Shown here: positions 30,491-39,748 of the stretch, piece by piece
Layout of the letters: each line of letters begins with the position of its first letter
Position numbering within the stretch: the first letter of the stretch is position 1
Made by a program: the position numbers and the translations under genes
Notes under the pieces: model-generated
What the model was told of the DNA's origin: nothing
The model's database searches: none
What the model saw: the letters and a program-made list of their open reading frames with translations, nothing else
Assembly (NCBI GenBank): GCA_026770025.1
Contig: JAMXDE010000038.1
Coordinates: 124,001-188,000, forward strand
Length of the DNA stretch: 64,000 nucleotides
From: Craspedostauros australis
Lineage: Eukaryota; Bacillariophyta; Bacillariophyceae; Mastogloiales; Achnanthaceae
Reading direction: 5' to 3'

Positions 30491-32300
30491 TTTGTCTCTG
30501 TATGGGCGCAGGGGGTTGGATGTCGCATCTTCGGTTGCGATGTGCGAGGTGATGAACCAATTCGCATGCGCTCGTATCTCTTCTTTGCAAGAGGCAGTGG
30601 CAGTCGACGCCAGAGCCGCGAATGTGGCAATGTGGGCTTGTCTTGTTTCTTCGGAAAATCGCTCTCTTTGACATTTGCGTCCGCTGCTGGTGGAACACGA
30701 AAGACTAACGCGCTTTCAGACGAGCACAATCATACTACCTGCACAGAATGCAAAACGGTGTTGCGACAACCATACTGATTCTTGTTTCACGGTGTTCATT
30801 GTCCAAGTTGAAGTTAGTTGAAATTCAATCATGGACAGACTATCACCGGACACGGTGTCCATCTCCGACGGGAGAAATTCTCGTTTTTGGCGCGAAATAT
30901 CCCGACTTGATCGACTACAAAATCTGTTCCCCTTTCTTTCTCTCCTCCATTCATGAATCCATCATGACTCAACATATGACCAACCTGACTCACATCTCAC
31001 CTTTGGAACTATGCTTGTCAGGAATCGGGTGTTGTGAAATACCAAATTGCCGCACCCCCCAATACTGTGGAGTTGAGCATTGTGGAATGATACATTACCG
31101 CACCTTCCAAGAGTCAGGAGTCGAACGTTACGATATTGTGCATTACCGCGGCCCCCACGTTTGATCTTTGTGACAAAAATGTGAGCTGCACGTGTCTTGT
31201 GGCGGAGAACGCCACGTGCCGAATGCGAACCGGACTATGGTATCCGTGACCTCCATGCAGGAATGCGAATCATATGTGTATGTCGCAGGGGGCAGGGATG
31301 TTGGAATCATGACCAACATCACTATACACGCGACTACGGCCCCTATGTCGCAACCAATGAAAAAGAGTACTGGAGGAAGGCCAATGTCACAAAGCGTGAG
31401 ATGGCCTGTGAACGAACCTGTTGATGACGAACTTCCAGGAAGCCGGTGGAGTGATCGGTGAAGTGATCGGAGAAACGACCAGAGAAGCATCGGAGATGAT
31501 CGGAGATGTGTGATGATGAGGAGCTAAATGAGCTCCCATCCAGGGTGCTCCTGTGACAAATGGGAGATCGTGATCCGATCGAATGAACCAATCTGTGTGA
31601 TGCCTGCAACTTGGCAATGTTTATGCCAATGAAACTATTGGTAGAGGGCAGGAGATGGAATATCTGAGATGCATGATGAGATGCACCAATACTGCAAGAC
31701 GAGATGTACATGGAGTACATGCTGCATGACATGATGAAGCAGGAGGACAGCACTGCATGAGCAAGGGCAAGACTGTGTGCTACTGTGGAATATGTATGCT
31801 TTGGCAAATGGAATTGAAAGTGATGAAGATGTTGTACTCACAGTTCCAACAATGCAATAACATGAATAGGTAACCAGATACGACTACTAGAGACTGGGGT
31901 ACCCCAGATTTCCAACACGTTTCAACTGTGTGATATCGTTTCTTCATCCCACTAAGACTACAAACAAACTCATACTACCATAAGCCAAGACTAGTACAAA
32001 CAGCACTACTCTACTCATCGTTACAGTATCATTTCTTCCACAAGTTCACTCCTCCTGAACTGCATTGCACGGTTAACCTGAAACCGGCAGTTCGCGAAGC
32101 TTTTCCACCGAATTGTGTCATCAACGGAGCACGAATTCCAACTGAGTTTCTTTTCACCCAACTTGGTAAATACCCTTTTCATGACTTTTCACATGTCTGT
32201 CTTTCTGAATTTTTGATGAGTTGGCGGCTAATCCATAGACACATAGCTTTTGTCTGCGTTGGGTGGTAGGGTTACTAGCACCTTCAAGCTTGCCTTGAAT
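30491..32300. other. Unassigned region between the ATPase fragment and the YR element
   Basis: No convincing gene was seen. At 31075-31150 there is a short imperfect duplication (GTGGAATGATACATTACCGC versus a related copy with ATTGTGCATTACCGC). At 31480-31530 there is a GATCGGAGA-type run. A perfect 14-bp palindrome CTGGGGTACCCCAG lies at 31896-31909. The stretch 32000-32300 may include the 3' end of the YR retroelement. Confidence 0.4.
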
Positions 32301-32478
32301 CATCCGGCTCGTTCCCTCCAGGCCAATTTCGTTTCAAGTCTCTGCCTCGGCTGTTCGCGTTGGTGTTGACTGATTCGATCTTGGTTGGAGGGAGAGCGCT
32401 GGAATCCCCCCTGGCAAAGGGAGAGTATCTCCCTTTCGGTACCCCCTGTTTCTGTCGTAGGCGGCCGAAAAAGAGGGT

Positions 32479-32499
32479 CCCCCCCCCCCCCCCCCCCCC
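32479..32499. repeat. Homopolymer run of 21 C
   Basis: An unbroken run of 21 C on the plus strand (G on the element's coding strand), about 60 bp past the recombinase stop codon. The exact length may be affected by sequencing or assembly. Confidence 0.85.
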
Positions 32500-32559
32500 A
32501 AAAGAGAAAGAAGTGGAAGAAAAAGAGGAACAACAAACAAAAAAGTGAGCGGCGGGCGA

Positions 32560-34191
32560 TCACATGCAGAGCGCGGTGATTGCCAGCCGGTCAGAAAGTG
32601 GCCACTGAAGGTATGCCGTGGGCATATCTTCGTTGGCCCGTTGGCGTCGCCACCGGCCGTGTTCGGAGACCTCGAGCTTGGTGGCCGCTCGCATGCATCC
32701 CGATCGCTGCCTGGAGACGTGTGTGCGTCCTCCTCGTCGGTACATGTGGAAGGAGTAGAACCGAGTGGGAATGGGCATTTGCTGTGCACCGATGGCCGAT
32801 CGTAGAAAGGGGTCGCCGCGTTGCTGCTGCTCCAACAGGGATGGGTATGTGAACGTCGTACGGTAGAAGTGTGACGTCCATGGTCGTCCCGAGGGGTGGT
32901 GTGCCACCAGCTCAGTTGGCAGTTGTTGAATTCGTTCGCGCCGTGCGCGGAGGAGCCATTCACCGAGACTGAGACCTGAGGACGAGCGGAAAGCGATGAC
33001 CACATTGGCTTGGCGGCTGCGATCGGACTTCGTTTGCATAGCCAGGCGTAGCAGGACTGCGCCTGTATTCGGTGGGAGATCGTTGTTGCTTGCGTTGCGT
33101 GGTTCAAGGATCGTGACGTCCGACCACGAGATGCCGAAGGCCTCGGAGGCTCGTAGCCAGCCCAGCCAGCCCACGAGGTTGATGACGCCTGCCATCGCCG
33201 CCGTCTGTCGCTGTTGTTGAGTAGCCGCATGTTGGTACTGGCGTTGGAAGCATTGGTCCATGAAGTGAACGTGTCGGGCAAGGAGGGCGGCGGAGGGCCT
33301 GGAGTCTTCGCCAAGACGCGTCCGCATGCCCTGGGTCAGCATAGAGTAGCTGAGATGGTCGGTGGGAAGGCATTCATTCACGACGATGGGGCGTTGCTTG
33401 GCGTCGAGCGTGACGTGTTCGGGATTGGTGAGACACATGTTCCATGTCAAGAAAGCTGATGCGGCACTGCGGAGGCCGCGGACCGTGCTGAACTTGAGAG
33501 TGGTGTCGCCAAGTGGGTCCCTGCGCGATGGTGTTTGTGTGGCGTAGTGTTCTTGCGCCCACATGATCGGGATCGTTGCAGAGTAGGGCGGTGCTTGGAG
33601 ATCGGGCAGTTGTAGAGTCGGGATGCCGTAGTGCATTCCAAACCTCCGCAACACCTGGATCTTGCTCCCGTATGTGGTCAGGGTTCCCGCTGCCCAGTTA
33701 TGGGCGAGGTCGATGATCCGCATGCGTTCGAGGCGGAGTAGGTGATGGTCCGCTGGACTGGCAATCAGCTCGCGTCGGAGGTGTACTCGCACTGTGCAGG
33801 CTTCGCATACGAAGAGACCCAGAATGCGTAGGTTGGCTGGCAGAACGAGACCTTTGTGATTGCGAAGGCGCGTGCGGAAAGGAGGTCCGACTCGGCAGCA
33901 TAGTTTGTGGTACCGTGTATGACATGGTTGATATGTGATGCCGTCATGAGTGAATCCGGTATTAGCGAAATGGCATTGATGTGCTGTGGTGTGGCGGTTG
34001 ATGCCGTTAGCGCAGCCCGTGCAGATGCTCGGCGATCCGTTGGTGATGCCGTCGATTCCTGGAGCGGGGAGTAAAGTCCAGTCTGGGAGGGTTGAGAGAA
34101 CGAGTGCGGGGAGAGACACAGAGGAGTAGGTGAGGAATGTTGAGAGGAGAGGTAGAGGAGAGACGCAGATCGTCGTTGGTGAACACCCCAA
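32560..34191 (-). CDS. Tyrosine recombinase with N-terminal zinc-finger-like cluster
   Basis: A 543-codon frame. The C-terminal half has the tyrosine recombinase pattern: R347 in GWLGWLRASE, K388 in QTKSDR, H482 and R485 in FHMYRRGGRTH, H511 in SEHGRWR, and the candidate nucleophile Y527 in TAYLQW. In this family the tyrosine attacks the phosphodiester and the Arg/His/Lys residues activate it. Here it would integrate the circular cDNA. The N-terminal part has a Cys/His cluster, CTGC (57-60), HQC, PCHTRYHKLCC (89-99) and FVCEAC (127-132), which resembles a PHD-like or RING-like zinc module. Residues 155-260 look like the helical core-binding domain. The ORF overlaps the reverse transcriptase ORF by 185 nt in another frame. 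Whether its own first ATG is used, or a fusion or reinitiation operates, is unknown. Confidence 0.85.
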   Translation of the reverse strand: MGCSPTTICVSPLPLLSTFLTYSSVSLPALVLSTLPDWTLLPAPGIDGITNGSPSICTGCANGINRHTTAHQCHFANTGFTHDGITYQPCHTRYHKLCCRVGPPFRTRLRNHKGLVLPANLRILGLFVCEACTVRVHLRRELIASPADHHLLRLERMRIIDLAHNWAAGTLTTYGSKIQVLRRFGMHYGIPTLQLPDLQAPPYSATIPIMWAQEHYATQTPSRRDPLGDTTLKFSTVRGLRSAASAFLTWNMCLTNPEHVTLDAKQRPIVVNECLPTDHLSYSMLTQGMRTRLGEDSRPSAALLARHVHFMDQCFQRQYQHAATQQQRQTAAMAGVINLVGWLGWLRASEAFGISWSDVTILEPRNASNNDLPPNTGAVLLRLAMQTKSDRSRQANVVIAFRSSSGLSLGEWLLRARRERIQQLPTELVAHHPSGRPWTSHFYRTTFTYPSLLEQQQRGDPFLRSAIGAQQMPIPTRFYSFHMYRRGGRTHVSRQRSGCMRAATKLEVSEHGRWRRQRANEDMPTAYLQWPLSDRLAITALCM

Positions 34192-36127
34192 CCCGGACGA
34201 GATGACGGGACAGACGGACGTAGGTGCGTTGGAGAACTCTTGGGACGAGGATGACGAATCCTGTGCTCATTGGTTGTTCCGCCCAGCACCCCAGCAGGAA
34301 GTAGATCAGTTGGTATGCCAGTTCTGGAGGTGGCGCCCACAGGGTGATGTGGTTCATGCACTTCTGTGAGTCCCATGGGCGATCCCATCGACAGAGTAGT
34401 GGACGTGTGAGGGAGCCGGGGAAAGCGAGCGAGGTGATGTGGGCGACGTGATGTTGTTTGAGCGGTGCCGGCGCTAGGCATGCGGCCAAGATTTGGGTCG
34501 ACGTCGGTCGTTGATGGGCGGCGTTGATCCATATCCCGCGGCTGAGTCCGTCGGTTCCTTCTGTGATGATGGCCGTGCCGGGGATGTGGATGACCTGAAG
34601 GTGACAAGATAGGCGAAGCTCGACTTGCTTGATCTTCCAGACCAGTTTGTGTAGTTCCGGTGATGTGGAGGTGCCTCCGTCGACGACGCAGTAGGTGCAC
34701 ATGTTGTCCGTGAAGTAAAAGAAAGTGGCTCCGAAGACGTCTGCGGCGGATGTGGGGTTGTTTGCCACTTGTTCCAGAGTGCTGAGCAGAGTGCGTAGCT
34801 CTTTCCAGTTGGAGGAACGCCGGGTTGCTACGAGGGAGGACCAGGTGCCCATCCACATGTGAGAGGGTTGATGCGGGAAGATGATGGTCCCACCAGTGCC
34901 AGTGCCACTGCCGTCGCCGAAGCTGCTCACCAGGATGCCTGTGCGAGTTGCGCGACCGCTCCGCGCTGTGTCGTTGGTGAGTGCCGAGCGCCACCATTGG
35001 AGGTCTTGCATGACCGCCGGGGTGATGGTGGTGTAGCCGAAGTACGGCAAGTCGGGTTGATCCCACTCACTTGGGTGTACGAGCGCGTAGAGGGACCGCA
35101 GGTAGTTGCGGCCGAGGTACGATGGGGTGGCTTCGGCCACGCTCTCCAGCATGCCGGCCAGGACCACGAGGGCAAGTCGGGAGACTCGGGTAGGTGCGGC
35201 TTCGACGTAATCCATCACTGCGACGATTTTGTCTCGTTTGAGTGTTGGTATTCGGAGACGTGGCGTGGCGGTTGTGTCGAAGATGAGCCCTGTGTATTTG
35301 ACGACCTGGTTAGGTGGGGTCAATTTGCCGGGGTGGCAGAGCAGACCGCAATCTACCGATAGATCGAGGAATGCGGAAAGGGCTGCTGTGGTCTTGCGGC
35401 GGGTGGGCCCATGGATGATGAAGTCATCGCAGTGGGCCCATGCGAGGGCAGCTGGTAGTCCGTCCGGTCCGATGGCGACAATTCCTTGTCCCATAGTGTG
35501 GTCGTAGTCGAGTCCTTGGTTGAACGCCGTCCACCACATGTTGGCTTGGTGGTCCCCTTGGTAGAGCGTGGAGCGTTCTCGCAGTAGCCGGAGGAAGGCT
35601 GCGCCGAATTTGCATGCGATCGCCGGAGATTGGCTAGATCCCATCGGTAGTCCAGCATATTGGTACATTTCTTTCGAAATTGGGTGCTGGATACCGAGAA
35701 ATCGTCGTTCGTCGGGGCGAGTTCGGAATTGATAGAAATATTTTGAGGCGTCAACGACCGCTGACCAGCCACCATGGTACATTTGTTTCAAAATGTCACG
35801 GCTTTTTGGGAAGATGGTCGGATCAGCCCCAATAAATTCGTTCGCCCGGTTCTCGCGCATATTGGCGATGATGCGCCACTGATCAGGTTGCATTGGTTTG
35901 GGAAGGGCGAATAACGGAGCATTGACGACCACTGGATGGAGGGGGTCTTGCGGTTCGACGACGCCGAGGTTGAGAAGCTCGTCAACGAAGTCTGCTGCCA
36001 CTTGTTGTTGCTCCGGAGTCATGTCGTTGTTGTCGTGATAGCCGAATTCCGGGGTGTCCAAAAAATTCATCGGACTCCCTTCGCGTAGGTGGTCCCAGTG
36101 TTGTTGGGGAAATTCCCACCAGAGCAC
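34007..36127 (-). CDS. YR-retroelement reverse transcriptase and RNase H
   Basis: A 706-codon frame. The reverse transcriptase spans about 50-300: VVDASKYFYQF carries D126, YAGLPMGSSQSP is the motif B region, and AWAHCDDFIIHG carries D234-D235. The xxDD form with a Cys and the AGLPMG wording are typical of DIRS-type enzymes rather than LTR elements. RNase H follows, with D405 (SFGDGSG), E443 (NWKELRTL), D474 (YFTDNM) and D525 (TEGTDGLSRG), in the DIRS-like short form. It copies element RNA into DNA. The N-terminus overlaps the preceding ORF by 61 nt and the C-terminus overlaps the recombinase ORF by 185 nt, so the last 60 or so residues share DNA with another protein. Confidence 0.88.
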   Translation of the reverse strand: MLWWEFPQQHWDHLREGSPMNFLDTPEFGYHDNNDMTPEQQQVAADFVDELLNLGVVEPQDPLHPVVVNAPLFALPKPMQPDQWRIIANMRENRANEFIGADPTIFPKSRDILKQMYHGGWSAVVDASKYFYQFRTRPDERRFLGIQHPISKEMYQYAGLPMGSSQSPAIACKFGAAFLRLLRERSTLYQGDHQANMWWTAFNQGLDYDHTMGQGIVAIGPDGLPAALAWAHCDDFIIHGPTRRKTTAALSAFLDLSVDCGLLCHPGKLTPPNQVVKYTGLIFDTTATPRLRIPTLKRDKIVAVMDYVEAAPTRVSRLALVVLAGMLESVAEATPSYLGRNYLRSLYALVHPSEWDQPDLPYFGYTTITPAVMQDLQWWRSALTNDTARSGRATRTGILVSSFGDGSGTGTGGTIIFPHQPSHMWMGTWSSLVATRRSSNWKELRTLLSTLEQVANNPTSAADVFGATFFYFTDNMCTYCVVDGGTSTSPELHKLVWKIKQVELRLSCHLQVIHIPGTAIITEGTDGLSRGIWINAAHQRPTSTQILAACLAPAPLKQHHVAHITSLAFPGSLTRPLLCRWDRPWDSQKCMNHITLWAPPPELAYQLIYFLLGCWAEQPMSTGFVILVPRVLQRTYVRLSRHLVRVGVFTNDDLRLSSTSPLNIPHLLLCVSPRTRSLNPPRLDFTPRSRNRRHHQRIAEHLHGLR

Positions 36128-37458
36128 TCGTAGCTGTTTGGGATCAGGGTGAGTATCGGTGTAGTTGGTGCGATGGATGCGTAAGTCTTCGATTCCGTCT
36201 TTGAATAAGGACGGAGATCGGTCACCATAGTGTGCGCATGCTGTTCGTAGGTTGTGTATGCGTTGTTGGTGCCAGTCGCCGTCAGGAGATAGGTCAGGTG
36301 GGGCCCATTGGTATGATAGCCCGTCGTCGTTGACGTCCTGGAGATTGGTTTGGAGCTGGGGATGTCGTCGTTGTCGTCGTCGTCGTCGTCTTGTCGGTCG
36401 TGTCGTGTCGTGGGTTGGGAGTGTTCGAGATGCTGGTGGTTTTGGGTAGCCAAAACCACCAGCGGTGTGGAGAGGTACTCAAGCAGGTGTTGTGACGGAG
36501 TGTGGAAAAGCACTCGCCATTTCACATGCCTGAGCGTCTCTCCGGGGAGCGAGCTACCCAGGGCCTTCCCCAGTTCGTCTGGAAAGAGGCGTCGGACGCC
36601 TCTATCCGTCTGAATAAGGGTGAGCCGGTCCATCGGCATTGCGGATGTCGCGCTGTCGATGATCAGCTGGGTGTTGCTCTTCGTTATATAGCATCTTCGC
36701 GGAACTCCACAGTGACGAAGACAATTCGCCATGCTTCGTTCAGATGCAGGTTGGAGGTCTGGCCATTCGATGCCAGATGCCGTCCACGTTGTTGCCGCCC
36801 TCACCACCACCGTGTACGTCACTGATACCACGCCGCCCATTCGTTGATTGGGTAGGGTCTTGATCTGGGTTCCATATCCGAGGTCTGTCCAGAGCTTACA
36901 CTCTCGCTTAGAGGCTGCATGTTGTACCCACCCCATATCTGACCCAGTCCATATCTCGATGATTAGTCGAGGTCGTAGATCGGTTCGACAGTGGAGGACC
37001 CAATCGCGCCATTCCGTGCCTCGTACCCCGTGAGCGATCAGAAAGTCCACTGGAATTTTGTTCAAAATCCGGTGGGACACTCTTGCCGTCGCCCCGAGGT
37101 ATTGAGTCGATTCCGGGTAGGTTCGGAAGGCTTGGGGTAGGCCATCGTCGTGGGTGCAGAGGACATGCTCGAAAGCTGGCCAGATGCTGCTAGTCATGTG
37201 CAGACCGAAGTTCAGCGTTGCATAACGCAAAGAACAAGCAGAGGACTGGGGGAGTTGTTGTTTGGATATTGCGACGATGTCTACTAGTTTATGGCTCAGT
37301 AGTTCGTCGCTCGGAGCGGTCTGGGTATCGGTGTGTGGGTCTGTGGTGTTCGTGATGTTCGTGGTGTCAGTGGCCGTGTTGGTTGGTGTGGAGGTTGGCA
37401 CGAGTTGTGGAGAGCACAGAGAGGGTAGAATAAAAACAAACACAGGGTTAGGCATCAT
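36067..37458 (-). CDS. Unrecognised second ORF of the YR retroelement
   Basis: A 463-codon frame between the gag-like and reverse transcriptase ORFs, overlapping them by 11 and 61 nt. I do not recognise its domain. Residues about 20-60 are Thr/Asn/Asp-rich. The middle (about 70-330) looks globular, with LIIEIWTGSDMGWVQ, LGYGTQIKTLPNQRMGG and LRHCGVPRRCYITKSNTQL. About 345-380 is an Asp-rich linker (DRQDDDDDDNDD). GVPRRCYIT and the later GVRRLFPDELGKALGSS recall, only faintly, the C-terminal motifs of C5-cytosine methyltransferases. DIRS elements often carry a methyltransferase, but of a different (Dam-like) type. I treat the function as unknown. Its position and overlaps suggest that it is translated with the rest of the element. 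Confidence 0.65.
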   Translation of the reverse strand: MMPNPVFVFILPSLCSPQLVPTSTPTNTATDTTNITNTTDPHTDTQTAPSDELLSHKLVDIVAISKQQLPQSSACSLRYATLNFGLHMTSSIWPAFEHVLCTHDDGLPQAFRTYPESTQYLGATARVSHRILNKIPVDFLIAHGVRGTEWRDWVLHCRTDLRPRLIIEIWTGSDMGWVQHAASKRECKLWTDLGYGTQIKTLPNQRMGGVVSVTYTVVVRAATTWTASGIEWPDLQPASERSMANCLRHCGVPRRCYITKSNTQLIIDSATSAMPMDRLTLIQTDRGVRRLFPDELGKALGSSLPGETLRHVKWRVLFHTPSQHLLEYLSTPLVVLATQNHQHLEHSQPTTRHDRQDDDDDDNDDIPSSKPISRTSTTTGYHTNGPHLTYLLTATGTNNAYTTYEQHAHTMVTDLRPYSKTESKTYASIAPTTPILTLIPNSYECSGGNFPNNTGTTYAKGVR

Positions 37459-39748
37459 CTTCTTCTCCGCCTCCGCGCTTCGAAATTGCTTCCTGCAGAA
37501 TGCGTGTGATCACGTCGGCGGCCTTCTCGCCTTGGTTGACACTCTTCGCGACCTGTTTGGCTTTTGCCATGGCCACCTTCTTTTTGAAGAGGTACCCAAA
37601 GGGGCACCCACTGTCCCGGATCTCATGGACCTTGTTGGACCCGCCACAGTGCTTGCACTTCTTTCTGCCCATATCGGAGGGAGAGTTGTCGGTGTCCCCT
37701 TTCGGTGTCGGGTTCGATCCGAGAGTGCGGATGGCGCGTTGTTGAAACTTCTCAAGGATCTTGAGATTGCACCAGCCACCTCGCGCTCCTTCACGCACGA
37801 TGATGTATGCGCGGAAGATCATGAGGTTGCGCGAGGAGGCGAAGTTGCGCGCGTCAAAGAGTGCCTTGGAGTAGTGTTCGATGTACACACAGGCTGACTC
37901 GTCCCATCCATCCGTGGTCTTGAACGCTTCCTCTTGGACCTTGAGCAGGAGCTCGTGGTAGAAAGAGAGGAAGAGCTTGAGGACAGCGACCCATCCTCCG
38001 CCTTGTTGGTAGATGGTGATCTGCTCGTCGGAGTAGCAGCCGTGGCGGAGGATGTGACTCACATCGTTGAGATAGCGAGTCATCACGTCGTCGCGGATGC
38101 TGTTGAAGTCACCCGCGAGTTCGCTGAGGTCTTCGGAGGACTTGATGCGACCGAGGGCGTGGCGGGTCTTGGTGCGCCAGTTGGTGTCTGCGGCGATGAG
38201 ACCGGAGGAGCGTGCGGTCTGGTTGCGGATGTCTCCGAAGGCGGAGGCGAGTTCTTCGATGGAGGTGCGTTCGTCGGTGACCTTACCTGGTTGGCTGGTA
38301 ACGTCGATTGCTGCCTTAGCGAGCTCGGTCTGGACTTCGTGGCTGGCGTGCGGTGGGGCCAGATGCTTGAGCATGCGGCGCTCGTTGTCGATGGTCTCAC
38401 CAAAGATCAGCTTCTTGTCTCCCTTTGACGGGTCTTCTCCTAAGAACTTCTCGATGCCCATGCTGGCAGAGCCAGACGGGGCGCGATCAGGACGGGGGTC
38501 AGAGGCCGGGGAGGACTCGACTGGTGCGTTTCGTGGGTATACGGGGGGCGTGTCTTCGGCCGAGTGTGGCTGGTATTGCGGGGCCGGTTGGTGGTAGCTG
38601 GGCGCTGCTGGGGCAGATGCCTGGAGGTAGGCTACGGCTTCGGCGTGGGTTGCGCAGAGGAGTACGCGAGCTGCGCTCCCGTGGCTGGCTTGGGAGATTG
38701 CTTCGGCCGCAGAGGTGTACACCCCTGGGCGTCGGCCATCGATGGCCACATACCACGCGGTGGTGGGGACCGGAGCCGGAGCAGGGAAGGGAGAGGTTAC
38801 AGGCGTGGGGCGCGTAGAGGGACGCCCGTGTTGGATCAGCTGTGTGATCTGTGCTTGTTGGGTTGCGAGAGCTCGCAGCATGGCGTGTGTGGTCTCCTCG
38901 GTCTTGCGCTGGTGCACCTCCATTGCTTCTCGGTTGAGAGACGCTTGGTGGCGCACCACATGCATGAGTGCGTCGGCTGCGGTGGTGGCCAAGGCAGGAG
39001 GAGACAGGTTTGTTCCCTGGCTGAAGGATAGACCTGGGCGTGGGATTGCGGGATCGGGTTTCACCGCCGGGATGGTTGAGAGGTTGGGTGGCGGCGCATG
39101 ATGGAGCGTCGGGGGCAGAGCCGCGGGGTCGGTCTTGACGCGAACCGGTGGGGTTGGCATCGGGTCAGTGTCGGGACGGCCCGTTGGTTTGACGTCGAGG
39201 TCGAAGCCGACCACTCCCGCCGTTTTGACATCGCTGTCGTTGCGTTCGGCAGGGGCGGTGGTGTCCATTTGGCCGACAGCTTCCAGATCGCGTAATGCGG
39301 AGGCCCGCGTAGAGTCGTACGCGGCTTGGCTCTGGTGGCTGCCTTCGATGAGGTCGCGACGAGGCGCTCCGCCGAGCGTAGTGGTGTCGAGGCATTGATA
39401 TACCCCGGCAAGGCCACGGCGGGTTGGGTCGCGACGGAGGGCGTGGTGGTTGCTGCGGCGGCACTCACCGGCCAGGTTGGCGCAGAGCAAAGTGTGGCCG
39501 TCCTCCGACTTGGCAGAGAGGCGGACCAGACAGGTATGGTCATCAGCGATGAAGTGCCCGATGGCCATCCCGATCCCGACCTGGTTGAGGAGCGTGTCGT
39601 TGCCCATGTCACCGGAGCGAGCGGACCCGCTGGCCACGGAGGAGACGGTTTCGACCCCGATCCCGGGCCCTGGCGCGTTGGACGGCATGCTAGCGAAAGC
39701 GGAGGCCTCGGACGCGAGGAGCAAGGAGAGGTTGGGGTGATCGGTCAT
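37448..39748 (-). CDS. Gag-like ORF of the YR retroelement
   Basis: A 766-codon frame. The first 400 residues are low-complexity, rich in Pro/Ala/Ser/Thr, with repeated short TDP/VKTDP-type words. Residues about 290-360 contain a helical segment with Gln/Ala-rich stretches. The C-terminal half (about 430-690) is a predicted helical capsid-like region. Near the end, KKCKHCGGSNKVHEIRDSGC is a Cys/His cluster (C-x2-C-x6-H-x6-C) that may bind nucleic acid like a zinc knuckle. The tail is basic, then acidic (GGGEEDDA). It is the promoter-proximal ORF of the element, as gag is in other retroelements. The assignment rests on position, composition and the zinc motif, not on recognised family identity. 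Confidence 0.7.
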   Translation of the reverse strand: MTDHPNLSLLLASEASAFASMPSNAPGPGIGVETVSSVASGSARSGDMGNDTLLNQVGIGMAIGHFIADDHTCLVRLSAKSEDGHTLLCANLAGECRRSNHHALRRDPTRRGLAGVYQCLDTTTLGGAPRRDLIEGSHQSQAAYDSTRASALRDLEAVGQMDTTAPAERNDSDVKTAGVVGFDLDVKPTGRPDTDPMPTPPVRVKTDPAALPPTLHHAPPPNLSTIPAVKPDPAIPRPGLSFSQGTNLSPPALATTAADALMHVVRHQASLNREAMEVHQRKTEETTHAMLRALATQQAQITQLIQHGRPSTRPTPVTSPFPAPAPVPTTAWYVAIDGRRPGVYTSAAEAISQASHGSAARVLLCATHAEAVAYLQASAPAAPSYHQPAPQYQPHSAEDTPPVYPRNAPVESSPASDPRPDRAPSGSASMGIEKFLGEDPSKGDKKLIFGETIDNERRMLKHLAPPHASHEVQTELAKAAIDVTSQPGKVTDERTSIEELASAFGDIRNQTARSSGLIAADTNWRTKTRHALGRIKSSEDLSELAGDFNSIRDDVMTRYLNDVSHILRHGCYSDEQITIYQQGGGWVAVLKLFLSFYHELLLKVQEEAFKTTDGWDESACVYIEHYSKALFDARNFASSRNLMIFRAYIIVREGARGGWCNLKILEKFQQRAIRTLGSNPTPKGDTDNSPSDMGRKKCKHCGGSNKVHEIRDSGCPFGYLFKKKVAMAKAKQVAKSVNQGEKAADVITRILQEAISKRGGGEEDDA

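Noticed and set aside
32334..33314. 326-codon minus ORF ending past the recombinase
   Set aside because: Overlaps the recombinase catalytic region in another frame and crosses the C21 run; no motif.
33765..35066. 433-codon minus ORF overlapping RT and recombinase
   Set aside because: Third frame of the same DNA; Arg/His/Pro-rich shadow without motifs.
36067..37458. Calling the orphan YR ORF a DNA methyltransferase
   Set aside because: Only faint motif resemblance. No catalytic PCQ or DPPY-type motif could be found, so it is reported as unknown.
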